Shown here: positions 14,666 through 22,978 of the stretch, in pieces
Position numbering within the stretch: the stretch's first letter is position 1
Layout of the letters: the number at the start of each line of letters is the position of its first letter
DNA from: Clostridia bacterium
GTDB lineage: Bacteria; Bacillota; Clostridia; Oscillospirales; CAG-272
NCBI GenBank assembly: GCA_017466625.1
Contig: JAFTTT010000029.1
Span: forward strand, 1 to 33,029
DNA length: 33,029 nucleotides
Direction of reading: 5' to 3'
Translations under genes and position numbers: made by a program
Notes under the pieces: model-generated
What the model was told of the DNA's origin: nothing
The model's input: only the letters and a program-made list of their open reading frames with translations
The model's database searches: none

Positions 14666-15196
14666 TTATTCTATCGTTTTAACAAGCTCTTTCATATCCT
14701 TGCGCTTTTTTGCGCGGAGCTTATCTCCTTCCTTCGGATAACCGAGCGTGATAACGAGACGGACTGCGCCGTCGAGGTTACAAGCTTCGCGTATTTCCGC
14801 GTCGTCAAACCAACCGAGAATACAGCTTCCGAGTCCTTGACAAGCCGCTTCCGCCGTTATATACGCAGAAACGATGCCGATGTCTATCGAACGGTAATCG
14901 TTCTTCTTGACCTTTGCGCCGAGCGCGGCGCTCGCAACGTAGGGCATTTCCGATATTACCAGAAGCACAGGCGCATCGGAGGCAAACTTGTTCATTCCCA
15001 TGCCCTGCGTCGTTTTAGCAACCTTTTTCGCCGCCTCGCCCTTGCAGACCGTTATAAAGTACGGCTGACCGTTACAGGCGGAGGGAGAGAGCCGCGCCGA
15101 CTCAAGTATTCTATTCAGCTTTTCCGCCTCCACTTCCCTTGCGGGGTCGTAGCTGCGGCAGGACTGCCTCAATTCAGCTATTTCAGTAAAATTCAT
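14666..15196 (-). CDS. Nitroreductase family protein (FMN-dependent)
   Basis: 176 aa. RQSCRSYD at the N-terminus is the FMN-phosphate-binding region of the family, followed by SPSACNGQPYFI, and near the end GYPKEGDKLRAKKRK. Likely reduces an unknown substrate with NAD(P)H. The ATG at 15196 follows GGAG; an upstream in-frame extension would cross the promoter region (TTGCTT 15250-15255, TACAAT 15227-15232) and is rejected. Single-gene unit, convergent with the T-box operon. Confidence 0.85.
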   Translation of the reverse strand: MNFTEIAELRQSCRSYDPAREVEAEKLNRILESARLSPSACNGQPYFITVCKGEAAKKVAKTTQGMGMNKFASDAPVLLVISEMPYVASAALGAKVKKNDYRSIDIGIVSAYITAEAACQGLGSCILGWFDDAEIREACNLDGAVRLVITLGYPKEGDKLRAKKRKDMKELVKTIE

Positions 15197-15260
15197 ATTT
15201 TTCTCCGTTACGGTATTCTTTACACCATTGTACCATTTTAATTTCAAAAAAGCAACACAA

Positions 15261-15290
15261 AAAGCACTTACGGCAAGCCGCAAGTGCTTT
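15261..15290 (-). terminator. Terminator of the Gfo/Idh operon
   Basis: Stem 15261-15273/15278-15290 with one mismatch, directly downstream of the stop at 15294, T-rich on the minus strand. Confidence 0.75.
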
Positions 15291-15293
15291 TCA

Positions 15294-16502
15294 TCATTTC
15301 AGCTTATAATGCTCTTCGATCATTTTCTGCTTTTTAGGATCGCCGTAGGTATTTGACGTGTCAGCAAATACCGCCTTTACATCATCCTTTTTGCGTGAGG
15401 TCTTGACGCGCTTCATAAGCTCCTCATAATAAAGCTCCTCGTCGATAGGAAGCTCGACCGCCTTATCAAGGAACGCCGAAAGGTGCATAGCGTTCGAGAG
15501 CATAAGTCCGTTTATACCCTCGCTTCCGTGAGCAACTAGCTCCTCACCGCGAAGGATCGCGCCGCCCCATGCGTTAAGAACGCCGATATGCTGAGGATTC
15601 TCGCCGTCGGTCTCGATCTCCTTAAGCTCGCCCTTAAGTGAGCCGAACACCTCCGTGTTCGTCGCAGAGAATTCCGGCTCGCTCATCTCAAATTCATCCA
15701 CTATGAGCTTTCCGTCCTCAACGACAAACTTCGCCTTGTCCATCTGAATCTCAAGGCGGTTGCTTCCGCGTCCGTCACCCGTCGTGGTAACGAATACGCC
15801 CGTTGCGCCGTTTTCATACTCAACGTAAGCCGTTACGTCGTCCTCGACCTCAATATCGTGCCACTTTCCGAAATGCAGATGCGCCTGAACCTTTTTCGGC
15901 ATACCGCATATCCACTGCCAGAGATCGAGCTGATGCGGACACTGATTAAGGAGAACGCCGCCGCCTTCACCTGCCCAGGTTGCACGCCATCCTCCCGAAT
16001 TATAATACGCCTGAGGGCGGTACCAGTTTGTAATTATCCAGTTGGTACGGCGGATCCTGCCGTAATTGCCGCTTTGAACAAGCTCGCGAAGCTTTCTGTA
16101 CAGGCAGTTGGTTCTCTGATTGAACATCATGCCGAAAACAACGTCGGGGTGCTGCTCAGCCACCTCGTTCATCTCTCTTGCCTGCTTCGTGTAAACGCCT
16201 GCCGGCTTTTCTACCATAACGTGAATGCCGTTTTCGATGCACATGATCGCAAGCGACGCGTGATCGTAATGCGGAACTGCTACGATAGCGGCGTCGATAA
16301 GTCCGCTTTTTATCATTTTCTCGGCGGTGTCGAAATACTTTACCTCCTCGCCGAACTTTTCCTTTGCCCATATCAGACGCTCGGGATTGTTATCAGCGAT
16401 TGCCGAAAGAAGGAAATCGGGACAGCTTCCCTTGACCACGTTTGACGCGTGACCCGTTCCCATGTTTCCTATACCGATTATACCAAGACGTATCTTTTCC
16501 AT
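15294..16502 (-). CDS. Gfo/Idh/MocA family oxidoreductase
   Basis: 402 aa. N-terminal Rossmann fold IRLGIIGIGNMGTGHASNV, the family's EKPAG motif (MVEKPAGVYTKQ, about 95-106) and GGVLLNQCPHQLDL, containing the conserved histidine of the catalytic region. NAD(P)-dependent sugar or cyclitol dehydrogenase; substrate unknown. GAGGTGAT lies before the ATG. It is the last of three genes in a minus-strand operon with two TIM-barrel isomerase-like genes, a set typical of inositol or rare-sugar oxidation/isomerisation. Confidence 0.88.
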   Translation of the reverse strand: MEKIRLGIIGIGNMGTGHASNVVKGSCPDFLLSAIADNNPERLIWAKEKFGEEVKYFDTAEKMIKSGLIDAAIVAVPHYDHASLAIMCIENGIHVMVEKPAGVYTKQAREMNEVAEQHPDVVFGMMFNQRTNCLYRKLRELVQSGNYGRIRRTNWIITNWYRPQAYYNSGGWRATWAGEGGGVLLNQCPHQLDLWQWICGMPKKVQAHLHFGKWHDIEVEDDVTAYVEYENGATGVFVTTTGDGRGSNRLEIQMDKAKFVVEDGKLIVDEFEMSEPEFSATNTEVFGSLKGELKEIETDGENPQHIGVLNAWGGAILRGEELVAHGSEGINGLMLSNAMHLSAFLDKAVELPIDEELYYEELMKRVKTSRKKDDVKAVFADTSNTYGDPKKQKMIEEHYKLK

Positions 16503-16514
16503 ATTATCACCTCA

Positions 16515-17267
16515 TCAATTAAATCCGCAAGCTTTAAGATATTCGTAGCTTCGACGCAGACAGTCGAATGGGTCTTCGCCGTTGCAGTCGTCCTGCTCGA
16601 CCATCATATATTCCGTTCCCGCAGCTTCTGCCATTTTGAAAACGCGGTCGAAGTTTATATTGCCCTCGCCGACGACTGCCATTTTCTGCTCATAAGCGCA
16701 GTCCTTAAGGTGTATAACAGGAACTCTGCCGCTTAAGCGTTCAATATAATCGGCGGGATCCGCGCCGCCGACCTGTACCCAATAGGTGTCGAGCGTAAAG
16801 CCCATAAGCTCCTTCGGCATCCCCTCAGCCATAAGCTCCATAACGGTCTTGTTTCCGACCTTTTTGAACTCTGCCGCGTGGTTATGGTACATAAAGTACT
16901 CTCCCTCGCTCTTCAGTATCTTGCACGGCTCAGTATACGTGTCGATAAAGAGCTGGACCTTATTCTCTCCGCCCTCGCTGTTATATCCGAACCAACCGAG
17001 TCCGACGTTATCACAGCCGAGCGCCGTATGGTCGCGCGCAACCTGAAGAGTTTCGTTTTGGATCCTGTCGGGCGCGGTATGCGTAAGCACGCATTTAAGT
17101 CCGAGGCGGTCAAGCTCTCTCTTCATTTCAGCAGGATCATACTGACATACGCCCGAAAGCTGTATAGTAGTATATCCGATATCCGCAACCTTTTTGAGCG
17201 ATTCGTAAAGGTCCTCCTTTGTCTTGCAGAAATCATGGATAGTATAAAACTGTGCGCCTATTTTCAT
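16515..17267 (-). CDS. Sugar phosphate isomerase/epimerase-like TIM barrel protein
   Basis: 250 aa, xylose-isomerase-like fold. It starts MKIGAQFYTIHDFCKTKEDLYESLKKVADIGYTTIQLSG, has YHNHAAEF and HLKDCAYEQ, and ends with the MMVEQDDCNG segment, the usual metal-ligand regions. Substrate unknown. Its ATG overlaps the stop of the upstream gene by one base (TAATG, 17265-17269), implying coupling. Next gene follows after 12 bp. Confidence 0.88.
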   Translation of the reverse strand: MKIGAQFYTIHDFCKTKEDLYESLKKVADIGYTTIQLSGVCQYDPAEMKRELDRLGLKCVLTHTAPDRIQNETLQVARDHTALGCDNVGLGWFGYNSEGGENKVQLFIDTYTEPCKILKSEGEYFMYHNHAAEFKKVGNKTVMELMAEGMPKELMGFTLDTYWVQVGGADPADYIERLSGRVPVIHLKDCAYEQKMAVVGEGNINFDRVFKMAEAAGTEYMMVEQDDCNGEDPFDCLRRSYEYLKACGFN

Positions 17268-18112
17268 TATCTTGTCCTCCCGATAATTTTATCAAACGCC
17301 GTCACAGCGGCGTCAAAAGCCGTATTTGCGTCAGGAAAGGAGATCGAGCCGATGTTGCTCTTTTCTCCCTCTCTTTCAAGCCCCGAAAGTCCCTCGAACA
17401 CCGCGAGATGCGGCTCGAGAGTAAAGCAGGTCTTGCCGTTCTTGCATAGGTCGGAAACGATTTTTTTGATATTTCCGTCGCCGTATCCGGCAGGAACGAT
17501 GCTTCCGTCAAGGCGTGAATCCTTTACGTGCATATATTTTATATAATTTTTAAGCATTCCGTAAGCTTCAAGGGTGTCAACTCCGCACTGCACGAAGTTT
17601 GCGGGATCAAAAACCGCCTTAATTTCGGGTATATTTTCGTGAATGATCTTACATCTACTCGGAACGTCTCCGAAAATTCCCTTTTCGTTTTCGTGACAAA
17701 GAGTAACTCCGCTTCCGTTAGCCGCCTCGGCAAGCTTCGCCATTCTTTCAAGGACCTTGCCCTCGTACTGTTCAGCATCACCGTCGATATAAAACGAAAA
17801 TATCCTCATATTCTGCGCGCAGAGAATACCAGCAAGCTCAAGAGTGTGTCTGAACTTATCAAGATGCGCCCCGAAATCGTCTTCAATACCGATCTTTCCG
17901 ATGAGCGAGCCGACCGAGAATACCGAAAGTCCCGCCGCGTCAAGCTTACTCTTGATCTCACGCGCCTTATCAAGCGTTATATCGGAAATATTCGTTCCGT
18001 CAACGCCGCGCATCTCAAGTCCGTTAAGAGAATTGCGAAGAAGCGCATCTATCTGTCCATCTATCTGCGGACACGCCTCGTCTGCGAATGCGTAGATATT
18101 TACATTGTTCAT
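17267..18112 (-). CDS. Sugar phosphate isomerase/epimerase-like TIM barrel protein
   Basis: 281 aa, same superfamily as the next gene but a different branch. LCHENEKGIFG, AVFDPANFVQCG and KYMHVKDSRLDG carry the family's metal-site regions. It ends in LEREGEKSNIGSISFPDANTAFDAAVTAFDKIIG. First gene of the three-gene minus operon; GAGGTGAT precedes the ATG. The AT-rich divergent region 18113-18230 is shared with an AraC regulator that probably controls the operon. Confidence 0.88.
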   Translation of the reverse strand: MNNVNIYAFADEACPQIDGQIDALLRNSLNGLEMRGVDGTNISDITLDKAREIKSKLDAAGLSVFSVGSLIGKIGIEDDFGAHLDKFRHTLELAGILCAQNMRIFSFYIDGDAEQYEGKVLERMAKLAEAANGSGVTLCHENEKGIFGDVPSRCKIIHENIPEIKAVFDPANFVQCGVDTLEAYGMLKNYIKYMHVKDSRLDGSIVPAGYGDGNIKKIVSDLCKNGKTCFTLEPHLAVFEGLSGLEREGEKSNIGSISFPDANTAFDAAVTAFDKIIGRTR

Positions 18113-18130
18113 AATATCACCTCTGATTTA

Positions 18131-18160
18131 TATTTTATTGCAATCATAAATTAAATGCAA
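18131..18160 (-). promoter_or_regulatory. Possible promoter of the epimerase/Gfo operon
   Basis: On the minus strand TTGCAT (18155-18160), 18-bp spacer, TAAAAT (18131-18136). TGCAA recurs at 18139-18143, 18156-18160 and 18185-18189 and may be the AraC regulator's binding site. Confidence 0.4.
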
Positions 18161-18183
18161 TTACTATAAAAACTTAAAATATA

Positions 18184-18212
18184 TTGCAAATAGAACTTTT
18201 TTGTGTTATACT
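18184..18212 (+). promoter_or_regulatory. Promoter of the AraC regulator gene
   Basis: TTGCAA (18184-18189), 17-bp spacer, TATACT (18207-18212). It fixes the start codon at 18231, not the upstream ATG at 18201. Confidence 0.65.
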
Positions 18213-18230
18213 ACCTCCGAGGTGATTAAT

Positions 18231-19019
18231 ATGACGCCAATGATAATAGACACAAAAAAGAATTATACCGAAAATCCCGACACGCGCCTTTTCCAGATGC
18301 ATGCCCATGACGGTTACGAAGTGTACTGCTTCTTAAGCGGCAAGGCAAAATACTTCGTTGAAGGAACAGTTTACCCCCTCCGCCCGGGCGATATTCTTAT
18401 AATGAAAAAAGCGGAATCGCATACTCTTTTGCTTCAAGGCGATCAGCCGTACGAGAGGATCGCGATCCACTTCAGTGCAGACGCGATAGTCGGCGCGGGT
18501 AAAGACAAGCTCCTTTCTTATCTTAACGACCGACCTCTCGGTAATAATAACCGCTTCCCCGCCGCGATCTTTAAGGGCAAAAATTGGCTCTATTATCTGA
18601 ACTCGGCGTGCGAATCCGAAGACGAGGAAACAAAGAAGCTGTACCTCACCGTGCTTCTTACCGAGCTTTGCGCCTCTGCTTCCGAAATTCGTCCCGACAG
18701 CGAGGCGCGTGACAATATATCAGAGGTGATCGCATATATAAACTCTCATCTGAGCGACGACCTTTCCCTCGACAGTATCTGCTCTGTCTTCCATACGAGC
18801 CGTTCGCATACGAACAGAAAATTCCGACAGATGACGGGGTCGTCAATGTGGGAATACGTCAAGCGCAAGCGCCTTCTTATGGCGAAGGAGCTTCTTCTCG
18901 GCGGCGAAAACCCCTATCGCGTATATGAAAAATGCGGCTTCAACGAATACAGCTCCTTCTACCGCGCATACAAGGCGGAATTCGGCGTAAGCCCGAAGGA
19001 CGATCATAAAAAGGTATAG
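18231..19019 (+). CDS. AraC family transcriptional regulator
   Basis: 262 aa. N-terminal cupin-like ligand domain (HAHDGYEVYCFLSGKAKYFVEG, then LRPGDILIM) and a C-terminal double HTH of about 100 residues (DDLSLDSICSVFHTSRSHTNRKFRQMTGSS to YEKCGFNEYSSFYRAYKAEFGVSP). GAGGTGATT precedes the ATG. Divergent from the epimerase/Gfo operon, which it most likely controls in response to a sugar or its phosphate. Confidence 0.88.
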   Translation: MTPMIIDTKKNYTENPDTRLFQMHAHDGYEVYCFLSGKAKYFVEGTVYPLRPGDILIMKKAESHTLLLQGDQPYERIAIHFSADAIVGAGKDKLLSYLNDRPLGNNNRFPAAIFKGKNWLYYLNSACESEDEETKKLYLTVLLTELCASASEIRPDSEARDNISEVIAYINSHLSDDLSLDSICSVFHTSRSHTNRKFRQMTGSSMWEYVKRKRLLMAKELLLGGENPYRVYEKCGFNEYSSFYRAYKAEFGVSPKDDHKKV

Positions 19020-19020
19020 T

Positions 19021-19056
19021 AAAACCTCTGACGGTGAATCACCGTCAGAGGTTTTT
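19021..19056 (+). terminator. Terminator of the AraC regulator gene
   Basis: Sixteen-bp perfect stem 19021-19036/19040-19055 then T-run, between convergent genes. Confidence 0.9.
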
Positions 19057-19073
19057 TCCTATTTTATTCTTTA

Positions 19074-21737
19074 TTATTTCTTCTTTTTCTTTCTCTTGAT
19101 CATCGTGACTGCGAGTACCGTTGCCGCACCAACAACTGCTCCCACCGCGGGAATGATTATCGCAAGAGGATCTATCTTTCTTCCGCCGCCGTCCTTCTTC
19201 TCCGGCTCGTATGTTACGACCGGACGTGTCGGACGAGACGGTTTTGTAGTATCAGGCGGTGCGGTCGTTTCTCCGGGGGAGGACATCGTCTCAAACTGTG
19301 ACGTCTCGGGCGAGGTCTCCTTGCCGCTGTAAACGTCGAGCTGCGACATATCACGCTTGATCGTGTAGGTCGTCATCTTGCGAACGCCCTCGACGTTTTC
19401 AAGCTTACCGACGTTAACTATCTCTATCGTAATATGATCGCGGTAGAAATCGAGCGTCATTATCTGTGAAATATTCGTATCGCCGCCGTAGGGGCCGCTC
19501 TGGTCAAGACGCGTAGCGGAATTGCTTATCGAGCTACCGTGGATATAGTGATATCCCGTTGTCGTATAAGAGCCGTCGTCGTTCTGCGTCTTGTCGCCGA
19601 AGTTCCAGATAAGCTCGGAGGAATTGTAGAACGCGGTCTCCTCCTCGGTACGCCAATGGATATGACCGTAGGTATATATTACGTTCGGATACTCCTCAAG
19701 CAGCTCCATAAGCATCGTTCTCGGATCGCCGAGATCGGCGTATTTGCCCGGCGCACGGAATTCATAGTTTTCTCCGTCGGTCGAGAAGTTGTAGTGACAG
19801 GTTATCATTACGGTCTTGTCGGAGCCGATCTCCTCAAGCTGCTCGCGAAGCCAGATTATCTGCTGCGGATACATCTGCTGTCCCGCACCTCTGTCCTCGC
19901 TGAGCGGGTTTGCATTTCCCGTATAGGACTGATTTATTCCGATGAAATCAAGTCCTCCGACATTGTAACGGTAGCAAAGCACCTCGTCGGGATAGCGGCA
20001 CTTGCTCGCATCTCCCGTGATGTCCTTCATATAAAGAGCATCGTAATAGCCGCCGCTTCGTGCAAGCATCCAATGCGTGTAGCTTCCCGAGTGGATTCTG
20101 ACGTTCGGATCCTTCCATTCCGCGATAACACCCGGCTGCTTGTCATGGTTACCCGAGACGTAGAAAATATTTTTTCCTGTCTTGGTTGCCGCCGCGAGCG
20201 AATTATCGAGGTAAGTTATCGTAGAGATGATATTCTCGTAATTCCACGGGCTCTTCTGCATATTGTTAGTGTGATATATACCCTCACCGAGGTTATCTCC
20301 GCCGAGAAGAATTGCGTCGACTCCGCCCTTTGCCTTAAGATATTCTATTGCATTAACTACGTTCTGCTTTATCGGCTTTTCGGTACCGATTATCTCGCCC
20401 TCAAGATGAAGGTCGGACATAAAGGCAACGCTGTAAAGAGGCGTCTGACCCTCGTTATTATACTCACGGTCAAGCTCTCCCGTATGAAGCGCCTTTATCG
20501 CAGTCGACAGCGAGCGTGCATATACCTTGTCACCGCTTCCATCGTATACGAGCTCAAGATCTACCGTTTCGTCCTGATCGAGGACCACGGAATGGGTTAT
20601 CTCGGTAAGGTTTTCGGTTACATCAAAGCTCTTGACGGTTGCGCCGTTCTTCGTCACCTTAACAGTCGACGTTCCCGCCGCCGCTCTCTGAAGCTTTGCG
20701 GTTATAAGGAATGTACCCGAACGGGGCGCAACGAAGGTAAGAACGGCGTTTTTCTTAACGGCTCTCATTCCGAATGCGTCACTCGTTTTCTGATCGGGAT
20801 CCTTTTCCTGTGAGGTCTCATACCAGAAATAAAGATCGTCGCCCTCGGAGTATCCGCGCGTCGTTACGACCCCCTCGTTACCCGGGTATTTATCGAGCGT
20901 ATAGGCCCTGCTGTTGCAAACCAGCTTAAGCGTCTTAAGGCGCGTCGTGAATCCCCTTTCCGCCTCGTTTTCGGCGGCGACCTCCATTATAAAGAAGAGA
21001 TTCTCGCCCTTTTTGAGGTCAACGCTTCCTTTGAGCGTGTATTTCTGCTCGTCCGTAAGGTTCGTCTCGGTCCTTTCGTTCGTGACCGACGCAATTACCT
21101 CGCTGCCCTTTACGACCGAATAGGTAACTCCCGAATACTTCTTCGGAGTGCCGCTCATCGAGGTTCTCTTGAGCACGGTTTCGGTGAAGTCGTAGCTTCC
21201 GTCGGCAGGAGCGTTGAATGCGATAACGAACTTCGAGGTCTTGGACGGAGAAGCGATGAAGATATCGTCCTTCTGATACTCCATATAGGTGCTCTTGAAC
21301 TTGTTTGCGTTAAGGGAAGTGTCACCGTCACCCGCGTAATTATACTGAAGATTCTGCGATACCTCCGTCGGAAGAAGATTTATCTCCTTTCCGCTCGCAA
21401 CGTCGACTCCGTAAGCACGGAAGGTCGGCGTTTCCTTTACGGTCGGAACGTAAATTCCGAGCTTCTCGCTTCCCGCACGGAATTCGTAGGTGTCAAGATA
21501 CACCCACTTGTCCTCTCTCGTGAACTTCATTCCGACTCTATCCTTTTCGCCGAAGCCGTCGACTCCCTTGGACGGAGCTATGTCGTAAACAGTCTTATAC
21601 GTCTGCGCCGTCAAGCTTTCAAAGTCGGAGTGCTTCGGTGGCATTGTCGCGGCGTTCGCTACCGCTCCGAGGGGCATACATACTCCGAGAAGCATCGCGC
21701 TCAGACGCATAACAAAGCGTAAAAATCTCTTTTTCAT
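19074..21737 (-). CDS. Surface-anchored calcineurin-like metallophosphoesterase
   Basis: 887 aa. Signal peptide (KKR then a hydrophobic core, likely cut near ANA-A, residue 29). Residues 30-430 are beta-rich with no family I can name, possibly carbohydrate- or ligand-binding. The phosphoesterase domain has DLH (442-444), GGDN, GNHD (529-532), CHY and GHIH (691-694), the full dimetal set. Then a Thr/Pro-rich linker, a transmembrane helix (about 858-878) and a KRKKKKK tail, so the enzyme is displayed outside and anchored in the membrane. It may hydrolyse phosphoesters such as nucleotides or phospholipid head groups. The ATG at 21737 with GGAGG upstream is preferred to an in-frame TTG at 21749. 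Confidence 0.88.
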   Translation of the reverse strand: MKKRFLRFVMRLSAMLLGVCMPLGAVANAATMPPKHSDFESLTAQTYKTVYDIAPSKGVDGFGEKDRVGMKFTREDKWVYLDTYEFRAGSEKLGIYVPTVKETPTFRAYGVDVASGKEINLLPTEVSQNLQYNYAGDGDTSLNANKFKSTYMEYQKDDIFIASPSKTSKFVIAFNAPADGSYDFTETVLKRTSMSGTPKKYSGVTYSVVKGSEVIASVTNERTETNLTDEQKYTLKGSVDLKKGENLFFIMEVAAENEAERGFTTRLKTLKLVCNSRAYTLDKYPGNEGVVTTRGYSEGDDLYFWYETSQEKDPDQKTSDAFGMRAVKKNAVLTFVAPRSGTFLITAKLQRAAAGTSTVKVTKNGATVKSFDVTENLTEITHSVVLDQDETVDLELVYDGSGDKVYARSLSTAIKALHTGELDREYNNEGQTPLYSVAFMSDLHLEGEIIGTEKPIKQNVVNAIEYLKAKGGVDAILLGGDNLGEGIYHTNNMQKSPWNYENIISTITYLDNSLAAATKTGKNIFYVSGNHDKQPGVIAEWKDPNVRIHSGSYTHWMLARSGGYYDALYMKDITGDASKCRYPDEVLCYRYNVGGLDFIGINQSYTGNANPLSEDRGAGQQMYPQQIIWLREQLEEIGSDKTVMITCHYNFSTDGENYEFRAPGKYADLGDPRTMLMELLEEYPNVIYTYGHIHWRTEEETAFYNSSELIWNFGDKTQNDDGSYTTTGYHYIHGSSISNSATRLDQSGPYGGDTNISQIMTLDFYRDHITIEIVNVGKLENVEGVRKMTTYTIKRDMSQLDVYSGKETSPETSQFETMSSPGETTAPPDTTKPSRPTRPVVTYEPEKKDGGGRKIDPLAIIIPAVGAVVGAATVLAVTMIKRKKKKK

Positions 21738-21766
21738 CGTTTCCTCCAAAAGGTTTCTGTACTTTT

Positions 21767-21795
21767 ATTATAAAGATGTTGCCGGGCGTTGTCAA
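21767..21795 (-). promoter_or_regulatory. Promoter of the metallophosphoesterase gene
   Basis: Minus strand: TTGACA (21790-21795), 17-bp spacer, TATAAT (21767-21772). Consensus match. Confidence 0.85.
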
Positions 21796-21828
21796 CAAAT
21801 TTGAGCCACTTTGCATCGTTTTTTTGAC

Positions 21829-21857
21829 TTGACAAGCGCACAACGCTATGATACAAT
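21829..21857 (+). promoter_or_regulatory. Promoter of the eutH-like gene
   Basis: TTGACA (21829-21834), 17-bp spacer, TACAAT (21852-21857). Divergent from the metallophosphoesterase promoter about 35 bp away. Confidence 0.85.
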
Positions 21858-21890
21858 TCATAGGTCAAATAACAGGTAAGGATACATAAA

Positions 21891-22970
21891 ATGAATGCTT
21901 TGGCAATAATAATGCTCGTGTTTGCCGTGCTTGGCGCGCTCGACAGGATGTTCGGAAACAAGCTCGGGCTGGGCGCGGAATTTGAACGCGGCTTCAACCT
22001 TCTCGGAACGATGGCGCTTTCGATGATAGGAATGATAGTCCTGTCTCCCGTGATAGCCGATCTTCTTTCGCCCGTACTGGATCTTGTTTATAATTCGTTC
22101 GGAATAGATCCGTCGGTGATACCCGCGTCGATATTTGCAAACGATATGGGCGGCGCGCCGATGAGCGTTGAGGTCGGCAAAAACGCCGACGTCGCACTTT
22201 TTAACGCGCTCGTCGTTTCATCAATGATGGGCTGTACCGTGTCGTTCAACATTCCGTACGCCGTCAGCGCAGTTGACAAGAAGCACCATCGCGAGCTTTT
22301 TCTCGGTATGCTTTGCGGAACCGCAACGATACCGCTCGGCTGCTTCGTCGGCGGCCTTTTCTGTAAGCTTCCGCTCTCCGCACTGCTTCTGACCCTGCTT
22401 CCGCTCATTCTATTCGCCGCGCTGATCGTCCTTGGGCTGATATTTATTCCGAATATATGCGTAAAGGTCTTCGCGGTCTTCGGATATCTGATAAAAGCGC
22501 TTATCACCGTAGGTCTCGTTCTCGGAATGATAAACTTCATAAGCGGAAAAGAGATAATAAAAGGTCTATCGGACATTGAGGGCGCATCTCTCATCTGCAT
22601 CAACGCCGCGATATTCCTTTCAGGCGCGTTTCCGCTCATGCATCTGATATCAAAGCTCCTCAAAAAGCCGATAAACGCTCTCGGACAAAAGGCGGGCATA
22701 AATACCGTCTCCGCCTTCGGCTTCATTTCAACTCTCGTCACAAACGTAACGACCTATGAGAAAATGAAGGATATGGACGCTAAGGGCATCGTCCTCAACT
22801 CCGCGTTCGCGGTCTCGGCGGCATTCGTCTTCGGCGGACACCTCGGCTTCACCCTTGCCTTCGATCCCTCGCTCGCCTTTCCCGTAATTATAGGCAAGCT
22901 CGTCGCCGGCATCACCGCCCTCATACTCGCACTTTTGATAAGTAAAAAAATCACGGCTGAAAAGCCGTGA
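21891..22970 (+). CDS. eutH: EutH-family ethanolamine permease-like protein
   Basis: 359 aa, about ten hydrophobic helices throughout. It starts MNALAIIMLVFAVLGALDRMFGNKLGLGAEFERGF, with FANDMGGAPMS and NTVSAFGFISTLVTN, blocks I recognise from EutH. The family imports ethanolamine (protonated form) across the cytoplasmic membrane. None of eutABC, microcompartment shell or EutV/W genes is in the window, so it is either a solitary transporter or has another substrate. Its neighbour is a divergent surface phosphoesterase, which could release head groups such as ethanolamine (inference). The stop codon lies inside its terminator stem. Confidence 0.82.
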   Translation: MNALAIIMLVFAVLGALDRMFGNKLGLGAEFERGFNLLGTMALSMIGMIVLSPVIADLLSPVLDLVYNSFGIDPSVIPASIFANDMGGAPMSVEVGKNADVALFNALVVSSMMGCTVSFNIPYAVSAVDKKHHRELFLGMLCGTATIPLGCFVGGLFCKLPLSALLLTLLPLILFAALIVLGLIFIPNICVKVFAVFGYLIKALITVGLVLGMINFISGKEIIKGLSDIEGASLICINAAIFLSGAFPLMHLISKLLKKPINALGQKAGINTVSAFGFISTLVTNVTTYEKMKDMDAKGIVLNSAFAVSAAFVFGGHLGFTLAFDPSLAFPVIIGKLVAGITALILALLISKKITAEKP

Positions 22971-22976
22971 TTTTTT
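22945..22976. terminator. Bidirectional terminator overlapping the eutH stop
   Basis: Fourteen-bp stem 22945-22958/22963-22976 with GAAA loop; A and T arms serve both eutH and the convergent DUF4091 gene. Confidence 0.9.
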
Positions 22977-22978
22977 AT

